Positions 25,389 to 37,576 of a stretch of 64,000 nucleotides of DNA are shown here, piece after piece (within the stretch, counting starts at the first letter, position 1; each line of letters begins with the position of its first letter). The position numbers and the translations under genes are program-made. The notes beneath the pieces are model-generated. The model saw nothing but the letters and a program-made list of their open reading frames with translations, searched no databases and was not told where the DNA came from. This stretch comes from Dermanyssus gallinae (Eukaryota; Arthropoda; Arachnida; Mesostigmata; Dermanyssidae), in contig QVRM01001993.1 of assembly GCA_003439945.1 (NCBI GenBank), forward strand, positions 1 through 64,000, read 5' to 3'.

Positions 25389-26103
25389 CTGAAAACAGTG
25401 AGTCGTGAAACGATAAGTAAAGCAGGCCACCGTAAGCGATCATCTTAAGTCTAGCTGCTATAGACTCGTGTGCATGAAAATTGCAAGTGTCCCGCCAATG
25501 GGAAAATGCGTTGCTAGTTGATGCCCTACAATACATACATCAATATAAAAAGGACAAATATTTATTGAGTGCATATATTCACATAGAGTAAAATACAGAT
25601 TCATCTTTAATAGAATGCAAACTACATAGCGGCAAAAAGCATTTTCATAAGACAAAATCTAGTTGAGCAGCGGTGATTTCAACAAAAAAGGAGAGGAGGT
25701 GATTAACTATGTACTTAAAAACAAAAATTAAGAGTTAATAAAAACTCCAACAAAAAACAACTGCAAATGCCGGAGACAGTTGTAATTAACAATTATTTGA
25801 AGGTTTATATCTGATGAAAAATTAAGGTTTGCCGTGAGGTACCAGGACTGATTCGACAAATATTCGAACACATAGGCAACTGTGGTATTTGAATTAGCAC
25901 AATGAGGATAAGTCGGGTCCGAGGGACACTGTCACCAAAGTAACATCCTAGCCACCAAAAAAAAGTCACATAATGTGTCAAATTAAAATGCAAAGTTTCG
26001 ATAACAAAATATAAAGATAGATAAACTACGCCAGGATAACGTGTATTTTTGGCTTTGCAAAGTTACCAATTGACCGGAACCGGGGCACCATCGCCCAAGT
26101 CGA

Positions 26104-26104
<1 letters not shown>

Positions 26105-26138
<34 letters not shown>

Positions 26139-26195
26139 GCTAAACAATGTTACAGTTGTGAGGTCTGAACGTATTATCGCAATTCGTTTAAATAT
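26105..26195 (-). repeat. (AAT)n-tailed interspersed repeat, copy 1
   Basis: The minus strand shows ATACGTTCAGACCTCACAAC, TGTAACATTGTTT, then (AAT)n. The same unique segment with its tail recurs at 62.04-62.18 kb. A unique end plus a trinucleotide tail suggests a retroelement 3' end. Confidence 0.6.
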
Positions 26196-26258
26196 TATTA
26201 TATTTTCTAGAGAACCGAATAATTTACAAGAATCATTTTATTTAATAGTTTTATTGCA

Positions 26259-26261
<3 letters not shown>

Positions 26262-26306
<45 letters not shown>

Positions 26307-26307
26307 C
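26262..26307. repeat. (ATT)n microsatellite
   Basis: A trinucleotide tract in the GTF2H4-SIRT6 intergenic region. Confidence 0.85.
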
Positions 26308-26530
26308 ATCTGTATATTACACTACGCTAGTGTAATTGTTTGTTCTGGCGCGTGACAGAGCCGACGAGTTTCTGCACGAACATACGTATCGATCGAGTTA
26401 CATGTACTAGCGATTCTTTACACGTCGGGTTTAGGAGGATAACAACAACAACAACAACTCTGATATAGGCATATCAGATTCTCCCCTATATTTAATTCGC
26501 GGTCAGTATCAGCGTCAGCACATGTTGCCA

Positions 26531-26593
26531 TCATGTGAACACATCCCGACGTGAGGCGTTGTCATGTCGTCATGTGAGCACATCTCGACGTGA
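26531..26593. repeat. 24-bp direct repeat pair
   Basis: TCATGTGAACACATCCCGAC and TCATGTGAGCACATCTCGAC, each followed by GTGA, start 39 bp apart. Confidence 0.6.
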
Positions 26594-26884
26594 AGATCAC
26601 ACACATTCTGATTCCAGATACAGGGGACGGATACTCTACTCTAGTAGGTGCGAATTCGCGTTTGTGGTGGTAGTTGTGAACTCATAGAGGACATAAACAC
26701 ATATGTGTGTGAATAGTTAAATGAACTAATTAGCAATAGTCGATACACGACATCACATTACCAGTAAGCTGACTTGCTGGCACGCAGTAACGTTGTTGTT
26801 TTTATTGCTGCTGTCGTTATTGCAGTTGTTGTCGATGTCGATGCTGTTTGTTGCTGTTGTGTTCCTTGTTAGTATTGTCAGATT

Positions 26885-26885
<1 letters not shown>

Positions 26886-26967
<82 letters not shown>
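26886..26967. repeat. (ATT)n microsatellite
   Basis: An uninterrupted trinucleotide run of about 82 bp. Confidence 0.9.
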
Positions 26968-26970
<3 letters not shown>

Positions 26971-27739
26971 TTACGTCTTACTTAAATATGCACCACCCAT
27001 CGGCGCCGCGCAAATATAACGCGCGGCCGATACCACAGCTAGCATCGTAAGCGTTTCGTAATAAGAGTTGCTACTATTTCCTCCTACTCGATCTACAATC
27101 AGGTGCAGCACTGATCGCCGACTCTGTGGTGTGAAGGCAAGTGATTCCGTTGTACCGGGATATGAATAAATGGTGGTCGCGCCACAAATCACCACAACTT
27201 TAGCCACATGCGCATATTTAGCATCAACATCTGCAACAGCAACCATGAAAAACGGACACTGTGCGAAACGATCACGCCACCTTGCTACCGTGTGGTTTTG
27301 AATCGAATGATCGAACGTCCCGGGCCGGGCCGGCCCAGCGCTCGCCGGGTGAGCCTCTATCAGCCGGCGCCGATGGAGCCGGGCTCGCTGTTCGTTGTTC
27401 GAGTCGGAGTTCGGGTTTTCACGCGATGCTTCAGTTTGACATATCGCTGATGTTGTTTGTTGTTCTATGGTACCTTGCTAAGTGCCGGCCCACACAGCCT
27501 GCATGTTTATTGCCACTTACACCTGTTTGGTGTCTACTACTACTGGTGTAAACACATATATATCGTTTTATTCCCCGCCTGTGTGAGTCGGCCTCTGATT
27601 TCCCTTTCTGCGTCTGCTATGCGAAAGCAGCTAGCAGAACACAAACCAAAAACCAACATCTACTCTTTCTTCTATGTGGCGACGCGGCATAGAAGCCTCG
27701 GTCCTCTCTAGAGACGGTGGCTACTATAAACGCCGTTTT

Positions 27740-27779
27740 ATATAATATAATATAATATAATATAATATAATATAATATA

Positions 27780-27811
<32 letters not shown>
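27740..27811. repeat. (TATAA)n then (AT)n
   Basis: A pentanucleotide tract that passes into (AT)n, just left of the inverted repeat at 27.83 kb. Confidence 0.85.
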
Positions 27812-27815
<4 letters not shown>

Positions 27816-27830
27816 AAGAAATAAGTGAAT

Positions 27831-27865
27831 ATCTAGTGAAGATCATTGAACCTAAGGTCTCAAAA

Positions 27866-27931
<66 letters not shown>

Positions 27932-27970
27932 ATTTTCTTAAGACCTAAAGTCCAATGATCTTCACTAGAT
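27831..27970. repeat. Inverted repeat enclosing an (AT)n tract
   Basis: TCTAGTGAAGATCATTG at about 27831 is the complement of CAATGATCTTCACTAGA at about 27953. About 38 bp of imperfect arms surround an (AT)29-scale core, so the whole unit can fold on itself. Confidence 0.75.
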
Positions 27971-28228
27971 TGCCGAATAGCCACTATACTCGCAATATTA
28001 GGCTTATTATTTATTGTTAGCTCTGAGTGGTGGCAGCTGAATGACTAGAGATAACCATATCGAAAACGATGGTGTTAGTCCATCGCGATAATTGTACCAT
28101 GTCAGTGTAATCTATTAGCACCTATAGGTGTGTAAAAGGTAGCCAACAAAAAGAAAGAGGGAGAACGCAGACAAAAAAACTGCGACTCCTCAACTGAGGC
28201 TTCTTCTTGTCAGGGGCTCATCGGCAAA

Positions 28229-28290
28229 CAGGCGCCGATTGTCGTCTACAATAACATTGGCGGCGCCGATTGTCGTCCTACAATAACAAA
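28229..28290. repeat. Short tandem duplication
   Basis: GGCGCCGATTGTCGTC followed by TACAATAACA occurs twice, 32 bp apart, with one inserted C. It lies about 700 bp upstream of the SIRT6 start. Confidence 0.65.
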
Positions 28291-28996
28291 CAACGTCTCT
28301 CTAGCTGCCGCCTCTGTCATTCAACCAGTATTCTGTGATTGTGTGGCAAACATATGCATTATAAGAATGAACGATATACAAGTCATATGTCATCGTCGGC
28401 CTGTTTGTTACATTACGACCGAGATTGCCTATCTACGGACAGATATGACAGTACTAGTATATAGTATATAGCTGCGTGTATGAAGTAGCTAGCGTTTAGG
28501 AACGTGAACGCAGTCAGAGCACTGTTCCCGGTGAGCAGTAGTGAATGTACGGGAGGGAGCGCTGGTGATATAAATATAAACAGTCAAGCAGCAACAGCAG
28601 CATCATCATAATCACGACGGTGATGATGAAAGAAGCGCGACTGTGAGGAAACTTCGATTTTGAACCGACAACTTCGACTTGAATGTATTTCTTTAACAAC
28701 CGACTGGGTTGCTTGCAACGGACCAAGCAACCCCGAGTCAAGGCGTTCCCTGTTGTTTTGGCCCTGTGCTAGGTGTCGACGGATGTCATCGGTTGGTGCG
28801 ATGCAGGTGAGCAGGCTGTACCTGTACTGAGATCATCCAGAGCTATCTCTCGTGTAGCGATATGCAGTGGTCGTAACTCTCGTTCGGACACAACAAAAAC
28901 CAAGACCACGACGACGACGACGACAACTACAACAGCGGCAGCAGCAGCAGCCGCAGCAATAGCAAGACACGAAAGTACGACTCGCCAGGAACGACA

Positions 28997-30391
28997 ATGT
29001 CTTGTGACTACGCCAATGGCCTGTCGCCCTACGAATACAAAGGTAATTGGTGCCGAATCTCTGTTTGCCTTTGCCTCCTTCCGACTTAAGTCCTCATGCC
29101 CCGCTAGTGTTTCTTCCTATCCAAGAGCAATGAGAGCCCGCCGACGAATCTCTCGATATAGCATTCCGTTGTCATCGAGTCCATTGTTGTCGTCATAGCG
29201 ATGGCACTACCTTAGAATGAAAAACTTTTTTAGAAAGTTGTTTTTAAATCTAGACCATCCTCCGTCCCCTACGGGGTTGGAACTTCATCTGAGGTGTATC
29301 ATCAATCAATTACCTTGTTGTATCTCGTCTCTAGTTTCTCGGTACTAGCTCTCTCTCTCTCTCTCTCGCTAGAATTGCGTTGAGTTCGGCGTTTTTTGGA
29401 AAGCCTGCCTAGGCTTTTGGTGGGACTCAAACTCAGAGAGTGGAGCCATCCTTATTTAATTTCCTTTATGCTATTCTTCTCCGCGCTACGCCGCCACAGT
29501 TGGCCAACAGGGGGGTTTGCAAGTTGGGGCACGCGCATTTGGCGGGCTGTATCCATTGGACCTTAAGAAAGCCGCCACTAATGAACGTGTTGCAATGCTG
29601 CATCAACGTTGTTGCATCTGTAGCCGTCCAATTATAAGTGTTTGTTGCGTGGGCTGTCAGCAACAGAACGTATCTGCAACAACGCGATGCGCTTATCATC
29701 GGGGTAGTTGAAGTTGATCATATTTAGCTTATTGGGTCTCCGGCACGAGCTCGTTGAGATAAATCGGCGGCAACTCGTCGGTGCTCTTGAGTGTCACCTC
29801 CCACTCTTTAATATCTCACATTTAGTAACATCGAGTGTAAGGGCTCTTGCGGTTTTTCGGTCCTTTCTATTGGACATCAATGGGATCGTTTAACGGCAGA
29901 GTGTTCCATCCTTGACCACTCTTCGTTCCGCAATGCGCAACATGAGAATCGGCAATGCTACAAGCGGTGGCGCTTGCTCGTCACTATCTCCAATAACGAA
30001 TATTAGAAAGGCTTTGTTTTTGTGCCTTTTGTTTGTGTTAGTTGTACGCATGCTTTTAAAGCTATAGCAAAAGAAGCTTTTATTTTCTATATACAATTGC
30101 TAATTGCTTATACACGTAACGTTAATATTCATTCCAATAGCCTAGATAGTCAATAGCAAACTTTGGGCTACGCCCGACCACATAAACGCGCTACTCGCTT
30201 GGTATATGATAATGGAGGCAAACGCATAGCGTGACTGTGATCAGGGGCTATTGAATTTTTAGTTAAAAATACATTAGTTACATTATCTTATTTAAATGAA
30301 ACTAATGTCTCTGCGCGACTTTCACAATGCTGAGTCAATTCCCCAATTTTACCACACACCTGTTTATGTAATAAGAGCAATCTTATATTAC

Positions 30392-30434
<43 letters not shown>

Positions 30435-31335
30435 AGAGAGATAGAGCCACCTGCATATATGAAGCTGGGTTCTCGACTGCTTACTTTGTTAGACGGTACC
30501 TGACTCTCGCGTTTGTCTGAGTTGTCGTCTATTCTTGTGGTTATTTGCACTCCTTTTCCGACGCCTGGTCGCCTGGACGTCTTGCGGTTGAATGCGTCGT
30601 TCGTTGACTGGCTGCACCATTAACGTCTACCGCAGGGAAGTGCGGCCAGCCTGAGGTGTTCGACAGCGAGGCGGTGCTCGACGAGAAGCTCTCGCAGCTC
30701 GCTGAATGGGTCCGCTCCTGCGAGCACATGGTAGTCATCACGGGAGCCGGCATCTCGACATCGGCTGGCATACCGGACTTCAGGTTTGTAATCATCGCCC
30801 TCCATTTCGCCACCTCCATCCACCATATCACGGTCACAATTTGGCGACAGTGTCGGCGAACTATGGCCGTTTCCATAGCTTTGTCGGTATTTCTGAACCT
30901 GCGCTTCTACGACGCGATCTCAACAAAACTGCCGCCACTATGGCAAAGCCGCAACTACCATTACAACAACAACAACAACAACCTGTAGACGAATCGTTCG
31001 ATAGATACAAATGCTTACGATGGGGAATGTACCGTCAGGTTTTCATTACGCAAGGTGTCACTTGGGTTGTTCGCTACGCGACCAAAGTCACGCTTAAATC
31101 ACATTGACACTTATACGGTTGTCAGTTGTCTCGGCATGTTATTCGCGAGAGGCAGTACAGTGATCTCTTCGATAGAATCAGGCAGGCAGACGCATGATAC
31201 TTTGCATACGTCTGAAGGCACAGTCGACAGACGCACCCCGTGTACTTTTCCTGGAAGTTTTCTTTTTGGCCTTTTTGCAGTTTTGCATATTTATTATACC
31301 AACATACAGAACTTTATTCTATAGTATAATGTTCC

Positions 31336-31390
<55 letters not shown>

Positions 31391-33942
31391 GTAACTTCGA
31401 TAAATATCGAAATTTTGCAGAGGTCCCAATGGTGTCTGGACAAAGGAGCAGCAGGGCGAAAAGCCATCGATCAACATTTCGTTCGAAGATGCTGTTCCCA
31501 CGAAGACGCATATGTCACTCGTCGAACTACAGGTAATCTAGTGAGGCCTTAAGTGAGACTGGATAGCATCATTCAGTATAAATGAATCACCACCGACGTT
31601 TTGTTATGTTTAAAGAATTGAAATGGTATACTAGCACATGCTTTACAAATGTAATTGCGACGTCAAAGGAACGCTAGGATTTATCTTAGTCTTCTGAAAA
31701 TGATTATAATAGTCATAAGGTAGGCAGAAAAGCAGCAAGTAAAGGTAGACGGATATCTGTTTTTCTGTAATGCAACGCTTGCTCACAGAAGGCAAGGTTC
31801 ATGCTGGCAACATTGGAGGACATGCAGCCTTTGCAGGAATATGTATTTGGATATTGCAGGCTCTAGAAAATTCCTTATCACCGCCCAAATTTGTAAGACA
31901 TCATCCCCAAACCAATATGTTGGCTTGTCTTCAACGTTCAAACAACGTTTTACCTAGAAAAAAAAACAGGAACCAGCTAAAAGGCCTTTGTTCTCTTCTT
32001 TCAGTCCCGTGCCCTATGTGTTATATAATATAGAAAATCCAATAATATAGAAAAAATATATTGTCGTTGAAGTTCCGACAGCGTATTGGTAGTATAGTTT
32101 ACTTACCTCGGTTACAACTAAAAAGTCATGCTTGTTCATAAACACATGATGCTGATATTTGTTTGGCAAGTCTTTATATTTAGTTATTTGGAAGAGTGTT
32201 CGTGATACTTAATACTCGGAGGATACTTTATTATTGAGGCTCATGGTACTGCAAAACATCGTATTGCTGTCTAACTAACATTAGCCATTTGTGACACCTT
32301 TCTGTGAGATAAACCATATATATATATATATAAATATATGTTGCAAGCGCCGGTATAGTTCCATCTATGTGACGGAAGACTACGCAAACCAACCGTACCT
32401 GTAAAGATTCATGATAAAATATGTTGAGGCTAGAACTAGGCAAGAAAGGACTGAGTAGCAAGGCTTGTGCCTTAGATGTTGTACCTTAGATGATTTGCTC
32501 ATGCGAAGGCATTGTCGGTCTAAAGCTTACTTTTGCTTTTTTGCGATTTTATACCAACAATGTGACTTTCAGCGGCTCGGCAAGTTGCAGTTCATCTGTT
32601 CACAAAACGTCGACGGCTTACATACAAAGAGCGGCTTTCCACTAAATCGTTTGACCGACGTGCACGGAAATATGTTCGTGGACCGATGTCAAAAATGCGG
32701 CAAGCAGTTTATTCGGCGGAGATGCACTCGAACAGTAAGTTATTTTTGCGCAAAGGTAATAAATATATGCCCTATTAACATTCCTGATTTATCATTTTTA
32801 CATTATTTTTATGACTGCGGCGAAAAGGGATTAAATGGAGAGGCAAGGAACCGAGAAAACGGCATAAGATATCAGTACATGCTTGCTTAATGTACGGCAA
32901 ATATAAATTATCTCCCAGAATGTTTGGCCCCAAGAAAGAGAAGATTTCAAAAACAGGTAATTATGTGTTTTCATCCAATGACTACGCAGGTGGGTCAAAA
33001 GCTAACCGGTGAACCTTGTCTTGCCGAAAGACTTGGCCGCAACGCAAAACCGTGCCGTGGGGGCCGTCTCAGAGATTCGATTCTAGACTGGGAAGATGAG
33101 TTGCCCTCCGAGGGTTTGACCGCTTCGCTCGAACACTGCCGCCAGGCTGACCTCGTTCTGTGCCTTGGAAGTACCTTGCAGATTTTACCGGTTGGCACCA
33201 TGCCCCTCAAGGTAATGAAACTAATTTTTTGCTCAACGCTGTCGTGATCGATACATTGTGTGTTACGGCTATAACAATACGTTGTCAACATTGTACTTGG
33301 AAATGTGTAGCACGTGTGTGTGAGAGGTGGAATTAACGTACGAGCAAATCCCTTCACGTCGTTTTTCAGGCTCGGCGAAATAACCCCAATGCCAAGATCG
33401 TTATCGTCAACTTACAAGAGACCAAGCTGGATAAGAAGTGCGACCTCAAAATTAGCTACTACGTTGATACGGTTATGGAGAAGCTTTTTAAAAAGCTCGG
33501 GTACACCATTCCCGAGTACCAGCGAGAGCTAGATCCAACAAGGAAGGACACTGGAGAATGGGTAGAGAAGCTGCCCAAGTTGTTGCTTCCTACGAAACGG
33601 AAGACTTCGAGCGCAGCCTCGAATGAGGACGAATCCAAGCCAATCAAAGCGAAACGCGCTAAGGCCAATCATGATGTGTCTGTCGACTCGCATCAGGCAG
33701 TGAAGACGGAGAAGGAGGATTTCGACGATTTCGCTAAAAAGGACGCTATTGCAGCCATTGAGCGGCATATCGAAACTGAGCGTGACGATTCGATTGACCA
33801 GCTATGCCGTTCGCAGTCCAATTCTAGCTCAGACAACAACAGGGTGCCGCAAGGTGACGATTCTGACTCACATTTGGATGGTCGACCGCTTAGCGCATCC
33901 GCCGTAAAGAAGGAGGAAACGGGCGAAACGATAGCGAGCTGA
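28997..33942 (+). CDS. SIRT6: SIRT6-type NAD+-dependent sirtuin, six coding exons, complete
   Basis: Exons: 28997-29042, 30636-30783, 31421-31532, 32573-32734, 32990-33211, 33370-33942. All introns are GT-AG, and the joined 1263 nt make one 420-aa frame. The tiny first exon encodes [15 protein letters not shown], the N-terminal signature of SIRT6. Then come KCGQPEVFD, the NAD-binding [14 protein letters not shown] (52-65), GPNGVW, QNVDGLH, the catalytic His133 in DVHGNMF, zinc ligands Cys141/144/166/178, [12 protein letters not shown] and [10 protein letters not shown]. Ser56, Arg65 and His133 fall at the same numbers as in human. Family knowledge: SIRT6 is a chromatin-bound deacylase and mono-ADP-ribosyltransferase acting on histone H3 and in DNA repair. 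The C-terminal tail is about 65 aa longer than human, acidic/Ser-rich, with basic patches (KRKTSS, KAKRAK) that may be nuclear localisation signals. The gene is divergent from GTF2H4 and convergent with RBKS. The activity is inferred from conserved residues. Confidence 0.95.
30393..30432. repeat. (AT)n in SIRT6 intron 1
   Basis: A dinucleotide tract about 200 bp before the exon 2 acceptor. Confidence 0.85.
31108..31235 (+). repeat. Interspersed repeat family X, copy 2 (SIRT6 intron 2)
   Basis: It matches the copy at 14.77 kb through CTTATACGGTTGTCAGTTG, CAGTACAGTGATCTCTT and GCAGGCAGACGCATGATACT, with small indels between. Confidence 0.6.
31338..31386. repeat. (AT)n in SIRT6 intron 2
   Basis: A 49-bp tract ending only 34 nt before the exon 3 acceptor, so it occupies the expected branch-point neighbourhood. 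Confidence 0.9.
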
Positions 33943-34629
33943 GTGCCAATTCCGTTAGTTCGTCATAACTGTGTCAACAAGTTTCAATGTCATTCAAAAC
34001 AATGTCATACAATAACAAAGGTGAAAATCACGCGATTAGCTATTAGATTGATTAGCCGTTAGTGGTCGGCCAAGAGAAGAAGGTCGAGATACTTCTTGAC
34101 GTTGTGAGGTTTCTCAAAAAAAAGGCCACCATTTGTGTGTCGTTGTCATGTTGACTGGCGATTAACACACAAAAACGACTCAGCTTTCCCCCGTGCCTCC
34201 ACGATGACCTTCCGAAGTAACCGAAAGGCAAAATTTGGCTAATATTCAAGTGTCGGCATTGTGATATTTGTAGATGCTCTCTAGGTGTTACGAATGCCCT
34301 CGACGATGTAGTCGCGTCGCACTTTGCTATGCATTAGATAGAACAGTCAGTCAACATCACCGGAGTGATTATGTACTATCTTGTGTGGGTCACAGGTTAG
34401 GGGTAAAACCAGTTCATGCTGCGTATGGTGGATATTTGTCAGTGTGTAGTTTACTTGCATGTACAGTTCAAACATTCATACATTGTATTTTTTTTTCATA
34501 AGCTTGTGGATTTCGGGGTTTTCCGAAATTTGTACAGTGATCAAGGTGTTTTTGTAAATATCATCACATCATGCTTCATGTGTATTCAATTCATTAAATT
34601 ATTTACAATGACATATCGCTTTCTCTTTG

Positions 34630-34668
<39 letters not shown>

Positions 34669-34670
34669 TA

Positions 34671-34720
<50 letters not shown>

Positions 34721-34722
34721 TA

Positions 34723-34765
<43 letters not shown>

Positions 34766-34897
34766 ATGCATACAGCATTTCTACTGCAAAGTTTACTCAA
34801 TCGAATCAGGCTTATGTCATCGTATACAAGCCACGGTGGCAGTGTGCGCGAAATGAATAATGCAAATAATAGTTATTATTTTTTTTGCCGCACTGCC

Positions 34898-34937
<40 letters not shown>

Positions 34938-35383
34938 TAAGAGTAACATAAACCAAGAGTTTTTAAGAGATTTTGAAAATTATTTTATTAAGACAGTAAA
35001 ATACTTGTATTTAATAAGGTACATTTTACTTTTTAAAAACCCACAAGAAACGTCGAACAGCGTTAAATCGCAAGATCTTTATGGTTAGTTATTGGGCACG
35101 TCGCCGAACCGATGTTTCCGAACAGTGTTCCAAAGTGTCGGCCACAGCGGATATATTTTCAGCTCAACGAGCGCTCCGTGGTATTCTACCGCTTGGCACA
35201 TCATGTACTGAGCCTGTCCTCTGAAACTTTTGCACAAGTTCACGAATGGTGTTCTCACAAGGGCGGTTATGTCGACCGTAAATTGCATGAAGAGCTCGCT
35301 AGCATGCCCGTACGGAGTTTCCTTTTTCATGATAAATGCTCGCAATTCTTACTTATTTTTTTCTAAGTAACGCTCTATTGTGG
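33943..35383. other. SIRT6 3' flank
   Basis: No AATAAA is found soon after the SIRT6 stop. ATTAAA near 34593 is a weak candidate. AT tracts dominate the remainder. Confidence 0.35.
34632..34762. repeat. (AT)n with duplicated ACTATATATATT breaks
   Basis: About 130 bp, 3' of SIRT6. Two identical interruptions indicate internal duplication. Another tract is at 34899-34934. Confidence 0.85.
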
Positions 35384-35545
35384 CTTTGGCAGTCCTACCT
35401 TGTTAGACCTTCTGAGGAAATCAGATAGCGGGGAGGGCAGAGTTGAGCGCGGGAACTGTTGAAAGACGAGTAACCCCCCGCCTTAGATTTGGCAATCCTA
35501 CCCTGTTCGATTTACGAAGAGAACAGGTAGCGAAGGGAAGGAACT
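35384..35545. repeat. Degenerate tandem duplication
   Basis: TTTGGCAGTCCTACCTTGTT and TTTGGCAATCCTACCCTGTT head two diverged copies about 105 bp apart. Confidence 0.45.
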
Positions 35546-35583
35546 CTTCAAAGATGCCAGCTGATTATTCAGACACCATAAGG

Positions 35584-36075
35584 CTTACCCTTTGAATTTA
35601 TTTAAAAAGTACATTCAAATTAATCATTGTATATATGTCCTAGCACGTTTTGCTCTTTTAGACACTTTCATACTACTTCTTCAGACACACATGCAAAAAG
35701 TTAACAGCCTGAACCTTTCTCTGTCTGGTATTACTTAATTTTTAACCGAATAATACGTTTTTGTTTTAATGCAGCGTAGATTTTGAGTTTAAATGCCCAC
35801 ATTGTTTTTGTTGTACTGCTATGAAGGTGATATAAAGCGGAGCTTTATATCACCTTCATAGCAGTACAACCTCAAAATCTACGCTGCATTAAAACAAAAA
35901 CGTATTATTCGGTTAAAAATTAAGTAATACCAGACAGAGAAAGGTTCAGGCTATTAACTTTCTGCATGTGTGTTTGAAGAAGTAGTATGAAAAGTGTCTA
36001 AAAGAGCAAACCGTGGTAGGACATATATACAATGATTAATTTTAATGTACTTTTTAAGTAAATTCAAAGGGTAAG
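35584..36075. repeat. Near-perfect 0.5-kb palindrome between SIRT6 and RBKS
   Basis: The left arm 35584-35838 and right arm 35842-36075 are complementary from the tips (CTTACCCTTTGAATTTA) to the centre (GAAGGTGATATAAAGC, 3-nt loop at 35839-35841). There are scattered mismatches and one insertion of about 21 bp in the left arm (around 35800). It is a foldback element or an inverted duplication, lying 88 bp past the RBKS stop. Confidence 0.9.
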
Positions 36076-36154
36076 GTCCTCGATTTCTTTTGCGTAAGGT
36101 CCTCGGATTTCGATTTATTGATAGATGATTGATTCGATGCCCTGATGCATAGGG

Positions 36155-36160
36155 TTTATT
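36155..36160 (-). terminator. Poly(A) signal of RBKS
   Basis: AATAAA on the minus strand, only 3 nt after the TAG stop of ribokinase. A second AATAAA lies at 36114-36119. This implies a very short 3' UTR, and both hexamers lie outside the palindrome that follows. Confidence 0.6.
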
Positions 36161-36163
36161 CAC

Positions 36164-36956
36164 CTAGAGGTACTCGGCGGGTACTTCGTGCCTTGCCGGA
36201 TAGCTTGATTGTGTGCCCTTTTTACGAACGGTAAGCGATGCGATAGCGCACGCTCTGCGAACTTTCTCTTCGATGGGCAAGTGGCCGTTCCGAACCAGGT
36301 GGTAGATGAAGCTGCCATTGAATGCATCGCCCGCACCCGTCGTATCGACGACCTTGTCTACAGGCTGAACGGGCACAAGATGGAGCACGGGCGCTTTCTG
36401 GCTCGCAAATGCCGCCCCCTGGGCGCCCCGCGTCATCAGCACCGTGCCGACTCCGGCCGATAGAAGAGCGTCGGCGATTTCCTGGTCAGCTAGCTTAGAA
36501 TGAGGTTTGCCTTCGAGCTGGCAGACGAGAGCGGCGGCTTCGGTTTCGTTGACGCACAGAAAGTCGATGAGGGACAGGCATTCCTTCGGTAACGCCGAAG
36601 GAACCACTGGAGCTGCGTTTACGTACGTCGTAACGCCGTGTCGACGGGCCAGCTCTAAGCCACGTCGAACGTTGGCCAGCGGCGTTTCAAACACACAGGC
36701 AAACACCTACACCGGGCCATACAATATATACGTATGCACAATACATGTAATATTTCTTGGTGTTAAATGTTTAAAGATTCAATTTAAAAAATTCAAATTC
36801 TAGCCTTTTCATAGACACTACGTGGCGGACTTAGTTAGAATATAGTCTAAATAGTCTCGTAAAGTCGTCCAGAACACAATTAATTGTGCACATTGTAGCT
36901 AACTGCATGCAATCCGATCTTCCGAGCAACGTAAAGTAATACCGCATATGTGTATG

Positions 36957-37001
<45 letters not shown>

Positions 37002-37508
37002 TTCCAGCGTTAGCTCGGCTGAAAGAACTACCTAGCGTCTTCTGTAAGTTCTGAGTTACCTTAGCTTGACGGAACAAAGGTTCGGCTCGATCGACGTCAG
37101 CCTCCGTCAGTCGATCTGCACTGCCGGGAAAGTAGGCGATTGTGTTCTCGCCATCGGCTGTAACTGTGATGGCGGCGGTCGCGCTCAGACATCCCGTCTT
37201 GACCGTCACCTGGTCAGCGTTGATTCCCGCCGTCTGCAGATAGTCCAAGTACCGCTGGCCGAACAGGTCATCGCCAAGGCTCGCCAGCAGGCCCGTCTTC
37301 ACGCCGAGCCGGCTGCACATGTACGCTGAGTTTGCGCCCTTTCCTGGTTGCCAACCGAATTGACCGCCGCATGGCGTGCACCGCCGCGCGTCGTGGTCGC
37401 CACCAGTCCACGGCGGTCGTTTTTTGCCAATCGTTAGATCGATATTTTACGAGCTTGCGATGATTAGTTTAATGGTTTGACGAGCCTCTTTGACCGTATA
37501 TTATTAAT

Positions 37509-37576
<68 letters not shown>

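Larger units (their letters stand above)
25389..28996. other. Divergent intergenic region GTF2H4-SIRT6
   Basis: It should hold both promoters. The stretch just before SIRT6 has ACG and GCA repeats (28910-28975) that are probably 5' UTR. No TATA or initiator could be assigned with confidence. Confidence 0.4.

Noticed and set aside
25389..25430. Upstream in-frame ATG (25430) as the GTF2H4 start
   Set aside because: A good acceptor (TTTTCAG) lies between it and the conserved frame. The ATG at 25388 gives a normal-length protein.
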